From the NCBI GenBank assembly GCA_037893245.1, contig JBAIAA010000697.1:930001-994000 (forward strand): a stretch of 64,000 nt of DNA, given 5' to 3'. Made by a program: the position numbers and the translations under genes. Below the pieces are notes generated by a model. That model did no database searches. It was not told the DNA's origin and was given only the letters and a program-made list of their open reading frames with translations. Positions 1 to 10,415 of the stretch are shown here, piece by piece (position 1 is the stretch's first letter; each line of letters opens with the position of its first letter). The DNA is from Crossaster papposus. Lineage: Eukaryota; Echinodermata; Asteroidea; Velatida; Solasteridae.

Positions 1-863
1 AATTAAGATTTAACGACGACAAGACCGAACTTCTAATTATCACTTCCAAACGTAGCCAGGATAAAATCAGCTGCAACCAGATGCAAATTGGGACTTCAAA
101 TATTGAACCTTCTACGATTGCACGTAATCTTGGCGTCATGTTTGACAGAACGATGTCAATGGAATCACATGTCAAGAAAGTTTGTCAAACGTCATATTAC
201 CACATTAGAAACATCAACAGCATCCGCCGAATCCTGACTGATGAGTCAGCTGCCATCCTTATCCATGCTCTCGTGACATCTAGGTTGGATAATGGTAACT
301 CACTCTTGTTTGGAATCACCAACACTCTCATGCGCAAACTTCAACGTGTACAAAACACTGCGGCTCGTGTCTTATCCCGAACACGAAAATTTGAACACAT
401 TACTCCAGTCCTGAGAAATCTTCACTGGCTTCCAGTCAAAGAGAGGGTTGCCTTCAAATTAATGCTAATTACATGGAAAGCCCTCAATGACAGTGCACCA
501 ACATATCTGAAGGATCTCCTCACCCAGTATTCCCCTCATCGCCACCTAAGGTCATCTGGCAAACATCTTCTTGTGATACCAAGAACTAGAACATTGTATG
601 GTGACCAAGCCTTCTCAGTCTCGGCCCCCACTCTATGGAACTCTTTGCCTCAGGAAATTCGTAGCTGTCAATCTTTACAAACCTTCAAATGCCTCCTTAA
701 AACATTCATGTTTAACTCAACTTATAATTAGAATGCTTGTTTTGTTTCAAGTGACCTGGAAATTAATTATTATTGTACAGTAACTTTTCTTAAAGCGCCT
801 CGGAATATGTCTACATAGATAGATGGCGCTTTACAAATGCTTGTATTATTATTATTATTATTA
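1..863 (+). mobile_element. 3' end of an L2/CR1-type non-LTR retrotransposon
   Basis: The window opens inside a LINE. The reverse-transcriptase ORF ends at 731. It is followed by a short 3' UTR with the typical GGCGCTTTACAAATGC-like tail motif (about 826-841) and then an (ATT)n microsatellite (845-862), the kind of 3' end seen in L2/CR1-clade elements. The 5' part lies outside the window. Family placement is from motif recognition only. Confidence 0.8.
3..731 (+). CDS. LINE reverse transcriptase, C-terminal part (5' cut by window edge)
   Basis: The frame is open from base 3 to the stop at 729-731, so the true start is outside. The first residues read LRFNDDKTELL, the end of the RT palm as found in L2/CR1 enzymes. 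Further on are motifs characteristic of the region after the RT: NLGVMFD, RLDNGNSLLFG, LQRVQNTAARV, HWLPVKERV and APTLWNSLPQEIR. These are the C-terminal thumb and connection of L2/CR1/Jockey-type ORF2 proteins. No stop or frameshift is visible, so this may be a fairly young copy, but the catalytic YxDD box lies outside the window. In active elements the protein makes cDNA from its own RNA at a nicked target site. Confidence 0.85.
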   Translation, partial: LRFNDDKTELLIITSKRSQDKISCNQMQIGTSNIEPSTIARNLGVMFDRTMSMESHVKKVCQTSYYHIRNINSIRRILTDESAAILIHALVTSRLDNGNSLLFGITNTLMRKLQRVQNTAARVLSRTRKFEHITPVLRNLHWLPVKERVAFKLMLITWKALNDSAPTYLKDLLTQYSPHRHLRSSGKHLLVIPRTRTLYGDQAFSVSAPTLWNSLPQEIRSCQSLQTFKCLLKTFMFNSTYN

Positions 864-2343
864 ATGTCCTAGCCTTACCACAAACTATGCAAGGAGTGTT
901 CCTTAATTGGTTTTTAAGTAGCAATCCTCGACTGTCCATCATTTAGCCTTGGGCCCTGGTCTGGGCAGAAGGCCTAAAGGTTTTTTACCCATTAGCAGAC
1001 CGCACTGACCAGTGTAATACTAATAGGAACATTCCCCAGTCATTTTTGTTTCACATTTACTTTATTTTCAAGATGAAAGGACGATAGGTTTTAGTATTAA
1101 GTATTTAATTTCAGTGTATTTTATATTTTTTGATGGCATAGGATTAATTGTAGACTTGGCCACTGGACTCCGACAGAGGAAAGTTGTTAGAATTAATCTC
1201 CCATGTTTCTTCAGTTTATTCGCTTTGCCTCTGTCGGATATCTGCGTTGGATTGCGCCAGCCCAGCTCATCAACATACATAATTATATGTTCATTCCCTG
1301 CTCTGCTCTAGGCCAAGTCAAGAAAGCCAGCAGGACAGCAAAACTTCAAGTTCCTCTGGGCTGATCCCAAGGCAAGAGATAGCCAGCAGGACAGCGTAAC
1401 ATCGAATCGTCTTCTTTATCACTCCACCCTCTGGTTGTTACGAAAGCAATAATCCTGTCCCCTGATCAAGGACAAGGAACTGTTTTCGTACCCCTTCAAG
1501 CCCCCATCATCAACTCCAACGCCCCCTAACTGCTTCAACTCTACCGGAAGAACTTTTGCATTGCAGCATCATCATCATGTTCGTTTATCTTCCAAAGTTC
1601 CAGTCTTCACGTTCATCTTCTCCAAGTGCGTCATCGTCTACACTCACCCAGATAGGCCATTCATTCATTTTTTAAATATATATCTACATTGTATTAAATT
1701 AACTTGTGTCATATAATTGCTTTCTTCTTTTATATTTGTCGAGACCCGCCGGGTTTTTTTCATTTTGCTTTTAGTTGAGATATTTAACGCATAATATGCT
1801 CACCTAATGTATACATACAGCGTTGTAAATCGCCTCTCCCCTTTTTCGTAGTCGGGAAAAGAATAAACCTACTTTCTTCCTTTTTTTACAAGACCATTCA
1901 GCGTGTCCCTTGTAAAAATTCATTATGTCTCAGCACAGCGTGCGCTAGCCGCACTCAAACCTGTTACATATACTTGGCAAATCCATTGCACACGAAACAG
2001 CCGTCGCATCTCAACTCGTGAAGCGCCCTCCAGGTGCGCTTTGCACACTCAAATGACGTCACGGGTCATTGGATTATAATCCAGCCTTAACTGCGCGTTG
2101 CACTCAGTTCGACCATTCCTCCATGGTTCGACTAAAAAAAAGATGCCCAAATTTCTCGAAATTTTGAAGGTAAGATTAAGCGCAATTCCAGGTAGTAATA
2201 GCTGAGGGATTAGAGAATGCACCCAGTATAATTGCAACTCCACAATTCCTCGCACAGAGTGCGCACGAAAAAGTTTACTACCAATTTTAGCGTGTGCCGA
2301 TGTGTGACCCTGTATATCGCAGTATACCGGGGGCACACTAGTA
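864..2343. other. no gene recognised
   Basis: Only short chance ORFs are present. A pyrimidine-rich stretch with an AATAAA signal near 1861-1868 and the phrase gacccgccggg near 1743 might be decayed LTR sequence, but I found no second copy in the window and do not call it. Two exact 13-base phrases (agccagcaggaca) occur at about 1326 and 1382. Confidence 0.5.
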
Positions 2344-2631
2344 GGACTAGCTACCGCCGTCTGACGGGGGCCGCCTCATGCTGTAGACGGCGGCGCAGCT
2401 AGCAGACGTCTCGCTCCACATGGGGCGATTCCGAGCTGTGCCCTTTGATGCAGTGGGGGTGGGGCCTCGTCCGGACATTCTCTAGATCTGCAGGAATTAT
2501 ACCGAGTCCGGGGGGGGGGGGGGGCGGCCCATGCTTTGAACGGCGGCATGGCAGACGTTTCATTCCGCTCGGAGCGATTCCGAGTCGGGTCCGTCGGCGC
2601 AGTGGGGGCGGGGCCTCGCCGGGACGCCCAC
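2344..2631. repeat. GC-rich imperfect direct repeat pair with G-run
   Basis: Two related GC-rich blocks of about 110-120 bp (about 2375-2480 and 2530-2625) share phrases such as gcgattccgag, gcagtgggggNggggcctcg and cagacgt. A G-run of about 16 at about 2511-2524 lies between them. No coding signal is believable; the open frames are composition-driven. Confidence 0.55.
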
Positions 2632-2965
2632 GCTCCCTAACCCAGTCACAGTCACAAGAGCCAGTCACTGTTGCAAAGGGCAGTCACAGTCGCGGCCACA
2701 GGAGCCAGTCGCAGGAACCACAGTCGCAGTCGCAATAGCCAATCGCAGTCGCAGGCAGGCACCAGATGCATGAGCCAGTCGCATGAGCCAGTCGCAGTCG
2801 CAAGAGGCAGTCGCAAGAGGCAGTCGCAAGAGCCAGTCGCAAGAGCCAGTCGCAAGAGCCAGTCGCAGGCTCCAGTCGCAGGCACCAGTCGCAGGCACCA
2901 GTCGCAGGCACCAGTCGCAGGCACCAGTCGCAGGCACCAGTCGCAGGCAGAGGAGCCAGTCGCAG
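2632..2965. repeat. 13-bp minisatellite (cagtcgcaggcac type)
   Basis: Tandem copies of a 13-mer, variants cagtcgcaagagc and cagtcgcaggcac, with some 6-bp cagtcg or cagtcaca half-units. Thirteen is not divisible by three and the unit lacks stop codons, so frames stay open on both strands and give SQSQ/RRHQ or LRLVPATGACDW peptides that are artefacts. Confidence 0.9.
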
Positions 2966-2991
2966 TCAAGTCTTAACATTAGTGGGGTGTG

Positions 2992-3678
2992 CCGGTGTGA
3001 AAGGTAATTCTGTCCCCCCTGGTAAATGTGTCCCCCCGGACAGACTTACCAGGCCGTGACCAGGTAAATCTGTCCGGGGGACACATTTACCTAGGTATTT
3101 CTGTCCCCCTCCAGGTAATTCTGTCTCCCTGCCCAACGTTAAACGTGTCCCCCTGGTAAAATTGTCCCGTGCAACGTCACAAGTCTAGCACCCACTAGAC
3201 GCAACAACCAGTGTAGTATAGGTTCACTCCTTCATGGTGCATCATTTGTGGCAGACTGTAGGATGTGTGGCGTACTATAAATTACAGGTGGTCAAAAGTG
3301 CTGCCACATTCGTGCTGGGTATACATAATTTGTACGCGTGCAAGAAGTCTGAAAATACTGATTACCGCTAATTTCCATTTCGCGCAGAAACGTAGATCGG
3401 TTGATTTAATTAATACAGTTATTTATATTTTTATTTTTATTTTGATAAATCGATGAAGGGAACAGAAGTCCAAATAATAAATACCATGTGGGCTTTTCAT
3501 GGAAATAACATCAAAATAATCACTTATGTGTGGAACATTGGGGGACAAAATTACCTAGAGAGGGGACAGAATAAGCTGGAGGGGGACGGAATTAACGGCT
3601 CTAGGGGGACACTTTTACCTAGGTAATTCTGTCCCCCCGGACAATTTTACCGGGGGACAGAATTACCGTCCACACCGG
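2992..3678. mobile_element. TIR element with ccggtgtg...ctgtccccc termini
   Basis: The left end reads ccggtgtgaaaggtaattct and then gtcccccc. The right end, read in reverse, is ccggtgtggacggtaattct and then gtccccc. More inverted copies of the ggtaaNtNtgtccccc motif fill both flanks (about 3000-3170 and 3535-3660). The central 350 bp hold no ORF. This looks like a non-autonomous foldback/MITE; superfamily unknown. It directly abuts the next element at 3681. Confidence 0.65.
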
Positions 3679-3680
3679 AA

Positions 3681-4380
3681 CGGGGCAAACAAGGTCTTCG
3701 TGGGGGACTGTGTAACGTTTGTGCCGGTTGGCCGATAGAGGGCACTAGAGCGATTCTATGATGAAATCGCCTGGTGCTCCCTGACGGCGCGGTACACGCC
3801 CGGGCGACCCGTATTAGATAGCGCATACGCCAAACCGGTTCTGACCGGTTCCAGTGCGTGATAGCGGTAAGCTTCATGTCAGTGTTTTGACCGGCGGAGA
3901 AGTGTGAATAAACGGCCTAAGAATCACCGAAACCACAGAATACTTGTCCGAGTTTCGTTCCTGTGTGTGTGTCGACCCCAGAGAATGGTTTTCGTTACAA
4001 TATTGTGTTTAAATTGGGATAATTTCTAAGTAGAGGAGAACCAGGATGCCAGAGAAAGGCCACGAGTCGTCGGAAAAAAATGCAAGAAGATCTAACAAGT
4101 TTTAAGAGTGCATGGTTCCAATGTATTGTCTTAGATTTGTTGTGTTTCGAAGCCTGTTTTCTTAGTTGTGTATTTTGAATTCCATTGAATCATTAATATG
4201 CAAAAATGTCATATCACCGGAACGGGAGGGGCTATGAAGCTGTTATATGTACCAAATGAAAGCTTATATCCGGGACTTTTCAATCATGTTTCAATCATTC
4301 CATTTTTAGTTTTTGCGACTTATGTCACGTGTGTTGTGGCCAGCGTATTTTCTTTTCTAATATGGTAAAATGTAAATGGT
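3681..4380 (+). repeat. left terminal arm of the foldback element
   Basis: About 700 bp that match the reverse complement of 40986-42972 (minus its insertion) with scattered substitutions. Shared landmarks include ccgatagagggcactagagc, gtcagtgttttgac, gataatttctaagtagagg and catatcaccggaacgggag. It contains AATAAA near 3907 and no ORF worth calling. Confidence 0.8.
3711..3999 (+). repeat. LTR-like segment (TGTAACG...CGTTACA) in the left arm
   Basis: A 289-bp stretch that begins tgtaacg and ends cgttaca, i.e. TG...CA with inverted 7-bp termini, with an AATAAA inside. The inverted partner is at 42655-42943. Homology between the arms continues beyond both boundaries, so these are not two simple solo LTRs; the LTR reading is only a hypothesis. 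Confidence 0.4.
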
Positions 4381-5950
4381 GTTTTTACACCCCTCGCAAT
4401 TGTATGCAAATAAAGTCAAAATATGATAATTATGCAATAAATATGATAATTATGCAACAAATTAGATTTTGTCCCAAAATTATTCAATTAATTGATAAGA
4501 GGTTGGCTTTGCATTTGTATTCAAATTAGGTCAAAATATGATAATTATGCCAACAATAATTATGCAAAAATTAGATTTTGTCCAAAAATTATTTAAAAGT
4601 CCCTACAAATAATTGATCAGGGGTTACCGTTGCATTTTTATGCAAATTAGGTCAAAATATGATAATTATGCCAAAAAATTGATTTTGTCCTAAAATTATT
4701 CAAATGTCCCCAAATTATTAAAATGATAAGGCGTTAGCCTTGCATTTGTATGCAAATTAGGTCAAAATATGATAATTATGCAAAAAAATATAACAATTAT
4801 GTAAACAAATTTATTTTGTCCTGAAATTATTCAATTCATTGATGAGGTTAGCTTTGCATTTATATTCAAATTAGGTCAAAATATGATAATTATGCCAACA
4901 ATTTGATTTTGTTCAAAATTATTCAAATGTCCCTAAAATTAATTGATAAGAGGTTAGCCTTGCATTTGTATGGAAATTAAGTCAAAATATGATAATTATG
5001 CAAAAAATATGATAATAATGCAAAAAAATATAATTATAAAAAAAAAAGATTTTGTCCCAAAATTATTAAAATTTTCGTAAAATTAATTGATAAGTGGTTA
5101 GCCTTGCATTTGTATTCAAATTAGGTCAAAATATGATAATTATGCAAAAAATATTATAATTATGCAACAAAATTGATTTTGTCCCAAAACTATTTAAATG
5201 TCTCTAAATTAATTGATAAGGGGTTAGCCTTGCATTTGTATGCAAATTAGGTCAAAATGTAATAATTATGCAACAAATAAGATAATTATGCAACAAATAT
5301 TATAATTATGCAAAAAATTAGATTTAGTCCCAAAATTATTTAAATGTCTCTAAATTAATTGATAAGGGGTTAGCCTTGCATCTGTATGCAAATTAGATCA
5401 AAATATGATAATTTTGCAAAAAATATGATAATTATGAAAAATATATAATAATTATGCAAAAAATTAGATTTTGTCCCAAAATTATTTATATGTCTCTAAA
5501 TTAATTGATAAGGGGTTTCCCTTGCATTTGTATTCAAATTAGTTCAAAATATGATAATGATGCAAACAAATATGATAATGATGAAAACAAAATAGATTTT
5601 GTCTCAAAATTATTTAAATGTCTCTAAATTAATTGATCAGGGGTTAGCCTTGCATTTGTATGCAAATTAGGTCAAAATATGATAATGATGCAAACAAATA
5701 TTATAATTATGCAAAAAATTAGATTTTGTCCCAAAATTATTTAAATGTCTCTAAATTAATTGATAAGGGGTTTGTATTTGTATGCAAATTAGGTCAAAAT
5801 GTGATAATTATGCAAAAAATATGATACTTATGCAACAAATTAGAGTTTGTCCCAAAATTATTCAAATGTGTCTAAATTAATTGATAAGGGGTTAGCCTTG
5901 CATTTGTATGCAAATTAGGTCAAAATATGATAATTATGCAAAAAATATGA
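4381..5950 (+). repeat. AT-rich tandem array, forward orientation
   Basis: Degenerate repeats of about 126-150 bp built from the phrases gcatttgtatgcaaattagg, tcaaaatatgataattatgc, gattttgtcccaaaattatt and ctctaaattaattgataagg. The unit contains ATGCAAAT. No ORFs. The orientation flips at about 5950, where the same phrases continue as reverse complements. Confidence 0.9.
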
Positions 5951-6264
5951 TAATGATAATTATCAGATTTTGACCTAATTTTGCATCATTATCATAATTC
6001 TTTGCATAATTATCAGATTTTGCGTACAAATGCAAGGCTAACCCCTTATCAATTAATGTAGAGACATTTAAATAGTTTTTGGACAAAATCTAAATTTTTG
6101 CATAATTATAATATTTAGTGCATAATTATCAGATTTTGACCTAATTTGCATACAAATGCAAGGCTAACCCCTCATCAATTGATTTAGAGTAATTTAAATA
6201 ATTTTGGGACAAAATCTAATTGTTTTAATAATTTTCATAGTTTTTTGCATCATTATCATATTTT
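5951..6264 (-). repeat. AT-rich tandem array, inverted orientation (first fragment)
   Basis: The same unit as in 4381-5950, now reverse-complemented (cagattttgacctaatttgc, gcaaggctaaccccttatc). It is cut at about 6264 by Ngaro-1 and resumes at 28187. The flip point at about 5945-5960 is the centre of the foldback. Confidence 0.85.
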
Positions 6265-6894
6265 TTGCATAATACGTTTGAGGCAATTAAAGATTCAAAT
6301 GATTTATCCCCGCTGGACAGTTTGCAAGGCTTTGACGGAACTAGAGTTTGGTCAATTCAGGTCACTCCCCCTGTGGTCGGATTGATTTATGGATATGAAC
6401 TTGTTCAGTCTTGGCTTGATACTATAACCTCAATTCGAGCACTCAGCCAGTCTCACTTTCGCTTGAGCAGCCGATCTGTTTAGCTGCATAAATTTCGTCT
6501 TGCAAAAAAATTGCCAATAAGTTTGCCAAATATTGGCGTAAATGTGCCCCGTACCAGGTCGAAGCGACGGGTTGCCTCCAGGCCGGTGGATGGAGCCAAG
6601 CGGCCGCAAGGACGGCCTCGATTTTTCGTCCTCTCGGCAGGATGCTGTGGCCAGTCGACGCGATGCGAGTTCAGTCGAGCCATGGAATGCACCGACGGCA
6701 GCGAGTATTGCATACCTGTTGGATACGGCAGGCCCTGTCAGCAGCGACGGAGGCCCAATTGTTGCACCATCCACCATCGGTCGGTCCGGAGGTGACTCGT
6801 CCACGACTTTGGAGTCGGGTAAGTCTAGTGTGGCTATTAATGCTGAGGAATCAACCCCTCAACCAATTATTACCACTAGTGTCCAGTCTATTTG

Positions 6895-7085
6895 CACGTG
6901 CGTCACCAACTGTGACAATAATTGCTGTTTGCGTAACCAACTGTGACAATGTTGCTGAATAATTGCTGTTTGCGTCACAAACTGTGACAATGTTGCTGAA
7001 TAATTGCTGTTTGCGTCACAGACTGTGACAATTTTGCTGAATATAATTGCTGTTGGCGTCACTAACTGTGACAATATTGCTGTTC
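6895..7085 (+). repeat. short 43-bp minisatellite patch in the gag relic
   Basis: About four copies of attgctgtttgcgtcacNaac tgtgacaatNttgctgaata-type units, the same family as the large array at 24062-25668 on the other side of the Polinton. Confidence 0.85.
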
Positions 7086-7452
7086 CCCGACATCAGCTTC
7101 GGTCGGGAATAAACTGTGATAATTGCGTAACATCATTTGAGCAGTGGACATCTGCCTTTTTGGTTTTGCCTTCGATATACTGTATTGTTGCGCCAACCTA
7201 GCCAGGCACGCCAATTTCTCAAATATTGCCGGCGGTCGACAATAACCGTGCAAGGATTTTAATCGCGGGAAATGAGATCCTCCGGCCCAATTCCCGGTTT
7301 GCGCACCGTTGCTCCACCTGTCAAGTATTCGGCCACCAGCAGCCCGCTGTCGAGACAATCGTCAGTCCAGCGGGCCAGGGCGCATGCCGGCAGCTAGCGC
7401 AAACACCAGTAAACCTGGGTTATGTGTTGCCATTCTTGCGCGTTTACAATTA

Positions 7453-7458
7453 CACCAG
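7453..7458 (+). other. left target-site duplication of the Polinton (caccag)
   Basis: The six bases caccag directly precede the first base of the left TIR and are repeated exactly at 23821-23826. A 6-bp duplication is the known signature of Polinton/Maverick integration. Confidence 0.95.
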
Positions 7459-7665
7459 AGTAGTATATGTAATAGCGATCTTAGACCACACCCAATTTGT
7501 CTAACTTTTGTCACATATTTATGTGACAAAACCAAAAACCAAAAACCAAAAACCAAAAACCAAAAACCCAAAAACCAAAAACCAAAACCCAAACCAAAAG
7601 TCTTTAAGTATAAAATTCGAGTTACGCCTCACCTTATAAATTTCTGGTCTTACCTATAATAAAAA
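7459..7665 (+). repeat. left terminal inverted repeat of the Polinton
   Basis: About 207 bp matching the reverse complement of 23618-23820. The outer 150 bp look identical, including a heptamer array (accaaaa, about nine copies at 7530-7605) and the palindrome tgtcacatatttatgtgaca. The inner 50 bp diverge before converging again on ggtcttacctNtaataaaaa. Confidence 0.95.
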
Positions 7666-8160
7666 CAGTGCCCTCTATGGGTTAAATTAAAAAAACAATA
7701 AATGACAAACTCTAAAATTAATTTTCAGCGCCCTCTATGGGCTAAATAAAAAAACTATAAATGGCAAACTAAAATTAATTTTAAAAAAGCGCCATCAACA
7801 GAGGGCGCTATTTTATTTTATTTTCATTGATTACAGTTTTAATAATATAACTAAAATTAACTTCTAAAAATCTGCCAGTGCCCCTTAGGTTTTTTACTGG
7901 CAGTCTCCTTCTCTCAAAATAGACTTTTTTATAAATGATGTCATGTCTATATTTAGAAAAGGAGACTGGCAGTCTCCTTCTCTCAAAATAGACTTTTTTA
8001 TAAATGATGTCATGTCTATATTTAGAAAAGGAGACTGCCAGTCTCCTTCTCTCAAAATAGACTTTTTTACAAATGATGTCATGTCTAAAATTACACAGGT
8101 CCACAGTGATTACAAATACAATCTTAATATACTTTTTTACAAATGATGTCATGTCTAAAA
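7666..8160. repeat. non-coding repeats inside the left end of the Polinton
   Basis: Three small repeat groups. (1) cgccctctatggg...aattttcag, about 62 bp, two to three copies (7670-7815). (2) A 69-bp unit cagtctccttctctcaaaat..., three copies at 7901, 7970 and 8039, with ggagactgccagtctcc palindromes. (3) A 67-bp direct duplication (about 8071-8137 and 8138-8204) whose second copy contains the 3' end of the following gene. Open frames here are repeat artefacts. Confidence 0.8.
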
Positions 8161-8947
8161 TTACACAGGTCCACAGTGATTACAAATACAATCTTTATGG
8201 TGTTTCCATCTTTCGCATAATGCTGGAGTGATACTAAAATACGTCTTAATTAATCTCTTATTTTTTCTGAAAAAAGTTAAGGGTAGACGACAGTTAAGTA
8301 ATTGGGGATATTCTTTTACCAGTTTGTGAAATTCCCTCAATATTTTAGCCCAATGTTTTCTTATGTCACAATTTTGTTCTAACCATGTATCAAAATTTGG
8401 TAAAAATACCTCGCCCTTTTTTTTTATCTCGCCGAAATGTTTGAAATGAAATTTCTAACCAGTTCCCAAAATTTGCCGCGCTAAACAAACCCCTGTTTTC
8501 TCCCTCTTTATACTTTCCACCGAATTCTTTTACGCGTTGTTCTAAATCCCTTAAATTGTGTCCTTCATTACCTGGTAAAGGAATATCTTCCCAATTACGT
8601 AACTGTCGTGGCATATTATAAGTATTTTTTAGTTCGTTATACATTTCGTCGGGAGTCGGAGCATTTTTCTTTATTTTGGGCTGTTCTACTTCTACTTCTA
8701 CTTCATTTTCTTGGACTTCTAAAGTTGGCAGTGGTGGCGGACTAAAGTTATTCGGTGCGTTGTTCAGGGCTTCCAAGGCTTCTCCATGTCGGCCGTCGAT
8801 GATCAGTCTTTTTGCCTCAGCGACGAGTTGGCGATATTGGTTTAACTGTTGCATCACCCACTCGCCGCTTGAGTCGATGAGACGATTGGCTTCATCGACG
8901 TCTTCCCTCATGTATGTCAGTTTGAGGACTTGCCTTGGAAACGCCAT
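8161..8947 (-). pseudogene. Polinton hypothetical protein, frameshifted in an A9 run
   Basis: I do not know its function. The reading frame starts at the ATG at 8945-8947 (MAFPRQVLKL) and runs 185 codons to a stop at about 8390. From a run of nine T on the plus strand (8417-8425; A9 in the coding strand) another frame remains open to a stop at 8161-8163. That second frame looks coding: tryptophan-rich helices, then a basic C-terminus with CICNHC. A one-base change in the run would connect both parts at about 260 residues. The first part has an acidic low-complexity linker (about residues 75-95). It could be a Polinton core gene with a mutational or sequencing indel, or a site of frameshifting. 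It is the outermost gene, reading toward the left TIR. Confidence 0.6.
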
Positions 8948-9775
8948 GATACTAAAGCAAATAAAAATACAAGAATAGATAGAGTTTTAATATGAGCTAC
9001 TCACGTAAACAACATTAGAAGAATACATATTTAAACATTTATATTCTCACCTTTCAAATATAATCCGCCAGTTGTTTTTCTAACGTCTGTGATAGAGGAG
9101 AGATGGTAGTGAGTGAGACGATCTGTGATAAATTTGTAGAGTACAGTTTTAATATCATAGCAATTATTCTTTTGAGCTACTCACGTAAACAAAACAATTA
9201 TATTCTCTTACCTTTTTTAGTAGCTGAGAAGTAAAACACACGGGGCCTGGCTCGCTGTCTTATGCAAAAACTGTTTTAGCTCGTACGAACGCTGTACGAA
9301 CTAGTGCAGAAATGATAAAAAGGCTGTTTTGGCTTGACTGTGATGAAACGGCTAATGCTGCAGTATTTATACAAAACCACCACCCCTCAGTGTGGCTGTA
9401 TGGAAAATTACTGGCCACGCTGTCCAAAGGTTGTTTGTTTTGCCTGTGAAGGGCGGTGGGTTTGTTTGTATAAATTCTCCTGGTTGAGAGCAACACCGAC
9501 CAAAGGTTGTTTGTTTTGACAGTAACAGGATATGAAATGCAATTAGTTTTTTGTTTGAGAGCCACGCTGACAAAAGGTTGTTTGTTTTGTCTGTAACAAG
9601 ATAAGATATGAAATGCAATTAGTTGTTTTTTTTGTCTGTTAGCTAGCCACGCTAACCAAAGGTTGTTTTTTGTCGGTTTAAGCTGTAAGTTTTTGGGGGT
9701 TTCAAATGTCATCGCGTTTGGCACAAAAGGGTGGAGCTGATGGATAAGGAGGAGGTTGATCGAAATAAATTGTAT
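8948..9775. other. Polinton intergenic region with short repeats
   Basis: No believable gene. It holds two copies of gagctactcacgtaaacaa (about 8993 and 9175) and four imperfect copies of accaaaggttgtttgttttg (about 9424-9675), which keep frames open by chance. This is where a further Polinton gene such as the protease might be expected; I see no trace of one. Confidence 0.6.
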
Positions 9776-10402
9776 TTATTGTGAAGCTGTAAGTTTTTCG
9801 ATAATTCCTTTTTTTTCCTTCAAAACCAACTCTTCCACACGTTTCTTAATCTGTGATTCCATATCGCTCTCACCTTTCTTTTCTGACAGCAAGCTGTCGG
9901 ACCTGATAGCCTCTTTCATATCGTTAAATTGCCTCAGTTCCTTCAACACCAAAGCGTACTCTTCGTGGGATATATCGCCGTCCTCTATAGCTTGAGAAAT
10001 AAGATCTCTTACGCTGTTGAGCTTAGCCTCGGCCAAGACTCTAATCTCGTCGTGTTTTTTAGCTTTACGTCTAAATCGCTTGCTAAAATATTTTAGCAAG
10101 AGCGCGGCGCAACCAAAACTCAAGGCTACTCCCTCTAACGCAAAACCAACGGGTGACGTAATGGCACCGCTTATAGCTGCGATTCCCAAACCCCCACAAA
10201 TTACTCCACTCGCCTCAGCTAGGTTTTCTGTTGTAGATAATGTCGTAATTAACTTACCATATTTTTTACACAACGCGCTTCGCTGTTCTCGTTGCGCCAA
10301 TATATCTTTTTGAACTTCTTCAATCTTTTGCAATCGAAACACCCTCGTACTAGCACCTTCTTCGATGGTGCTTTTGAGATCGGGATAAATACTAGTCGTC
10401 AT
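9776..10402 (-). CDS. Polinton membrane-associated structural-type protein, 208 aa
   Basis: Function unknown. A short N-terminal helix-rich part is followed by a long glycine- and alanine-rich hydrophobic segment (about residues 64-104, GVICGGLGIAAISGA...), a basic patch KRFRRKAKKH, and a charged helical C-terminus. The motif AEAKLNSVRDLISQAIEDG followed by ISHEEY recalls a protein family I associate with invertebrate Polintons. The hydrophobic core suggests insertion in, or disruption of, a membrane. The start follows the same aatattttagtttcttttgtaaa leader as the next gene upstream (11123), so the two promoters are duplicates. The gene is intact. Confidence 0.7.
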   Translation of the reverse strand: MTTSIYPDLKSTIEEGASTRVFRLQKIEEVQKDILAQREQRSALCKKYGKLITTLSTTENLAEASGVICGGLGIAAISGAITSPVGFALEGVALSFGCAALLLKYFSKRFRRKAKKHDEIRVLAEAKLNSVRDLISQAIEDGDISHEEYALVLKELRQFNDMKEAIRSDSLLSEKKGESDMESQIKKRVEELVLKEKKGIIEKLTASQ

Positions 10403-10415
10403 TTTACAAAAGAAA

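Larger units (their letters stand above)
6265..7458 (+). pseudogene. gag and start of RT of Ngaro-1 (broken)
   Basis: No single frame spans the region. Recognisable pieces are FEQWTSAFLVLPSIY near 7130-7185 (a gag motif of DIRS/Ngaro elements), FNRGK near 7257-7271, a frame-shifted zinc-knuckle-like RFAHRCSTCQVFGHQ near 7295-7340, and TPVNLGYVLPFL near 7405-7440 at the entry to RT. Stops and frame changes separate them. A short stretch of the 43-bp minisatellite (about 6895-7085) is embedded. The 5' 600 bp encode nothing I can name. Confidence 0.6.

Noticed and set aside
2399..3007. Overlapping open frames of 70-105 codons on both strands
   Set aside because: All come from the 13-bp minisatellite and GC-rich repeats; the peptides are periodic and have no family features.
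7808..8152. 114-codon minus-strand frame
   Set aside because: A product of the 69-bp tandem repeat (23 codons), not a gene.
9260..9724. 154-codon minus-strand frame in the Polinton
   Set aside because: Built from repeated accaaaggttgtttgttttg units; periodic composition and no resemblance to Polinton proteins.
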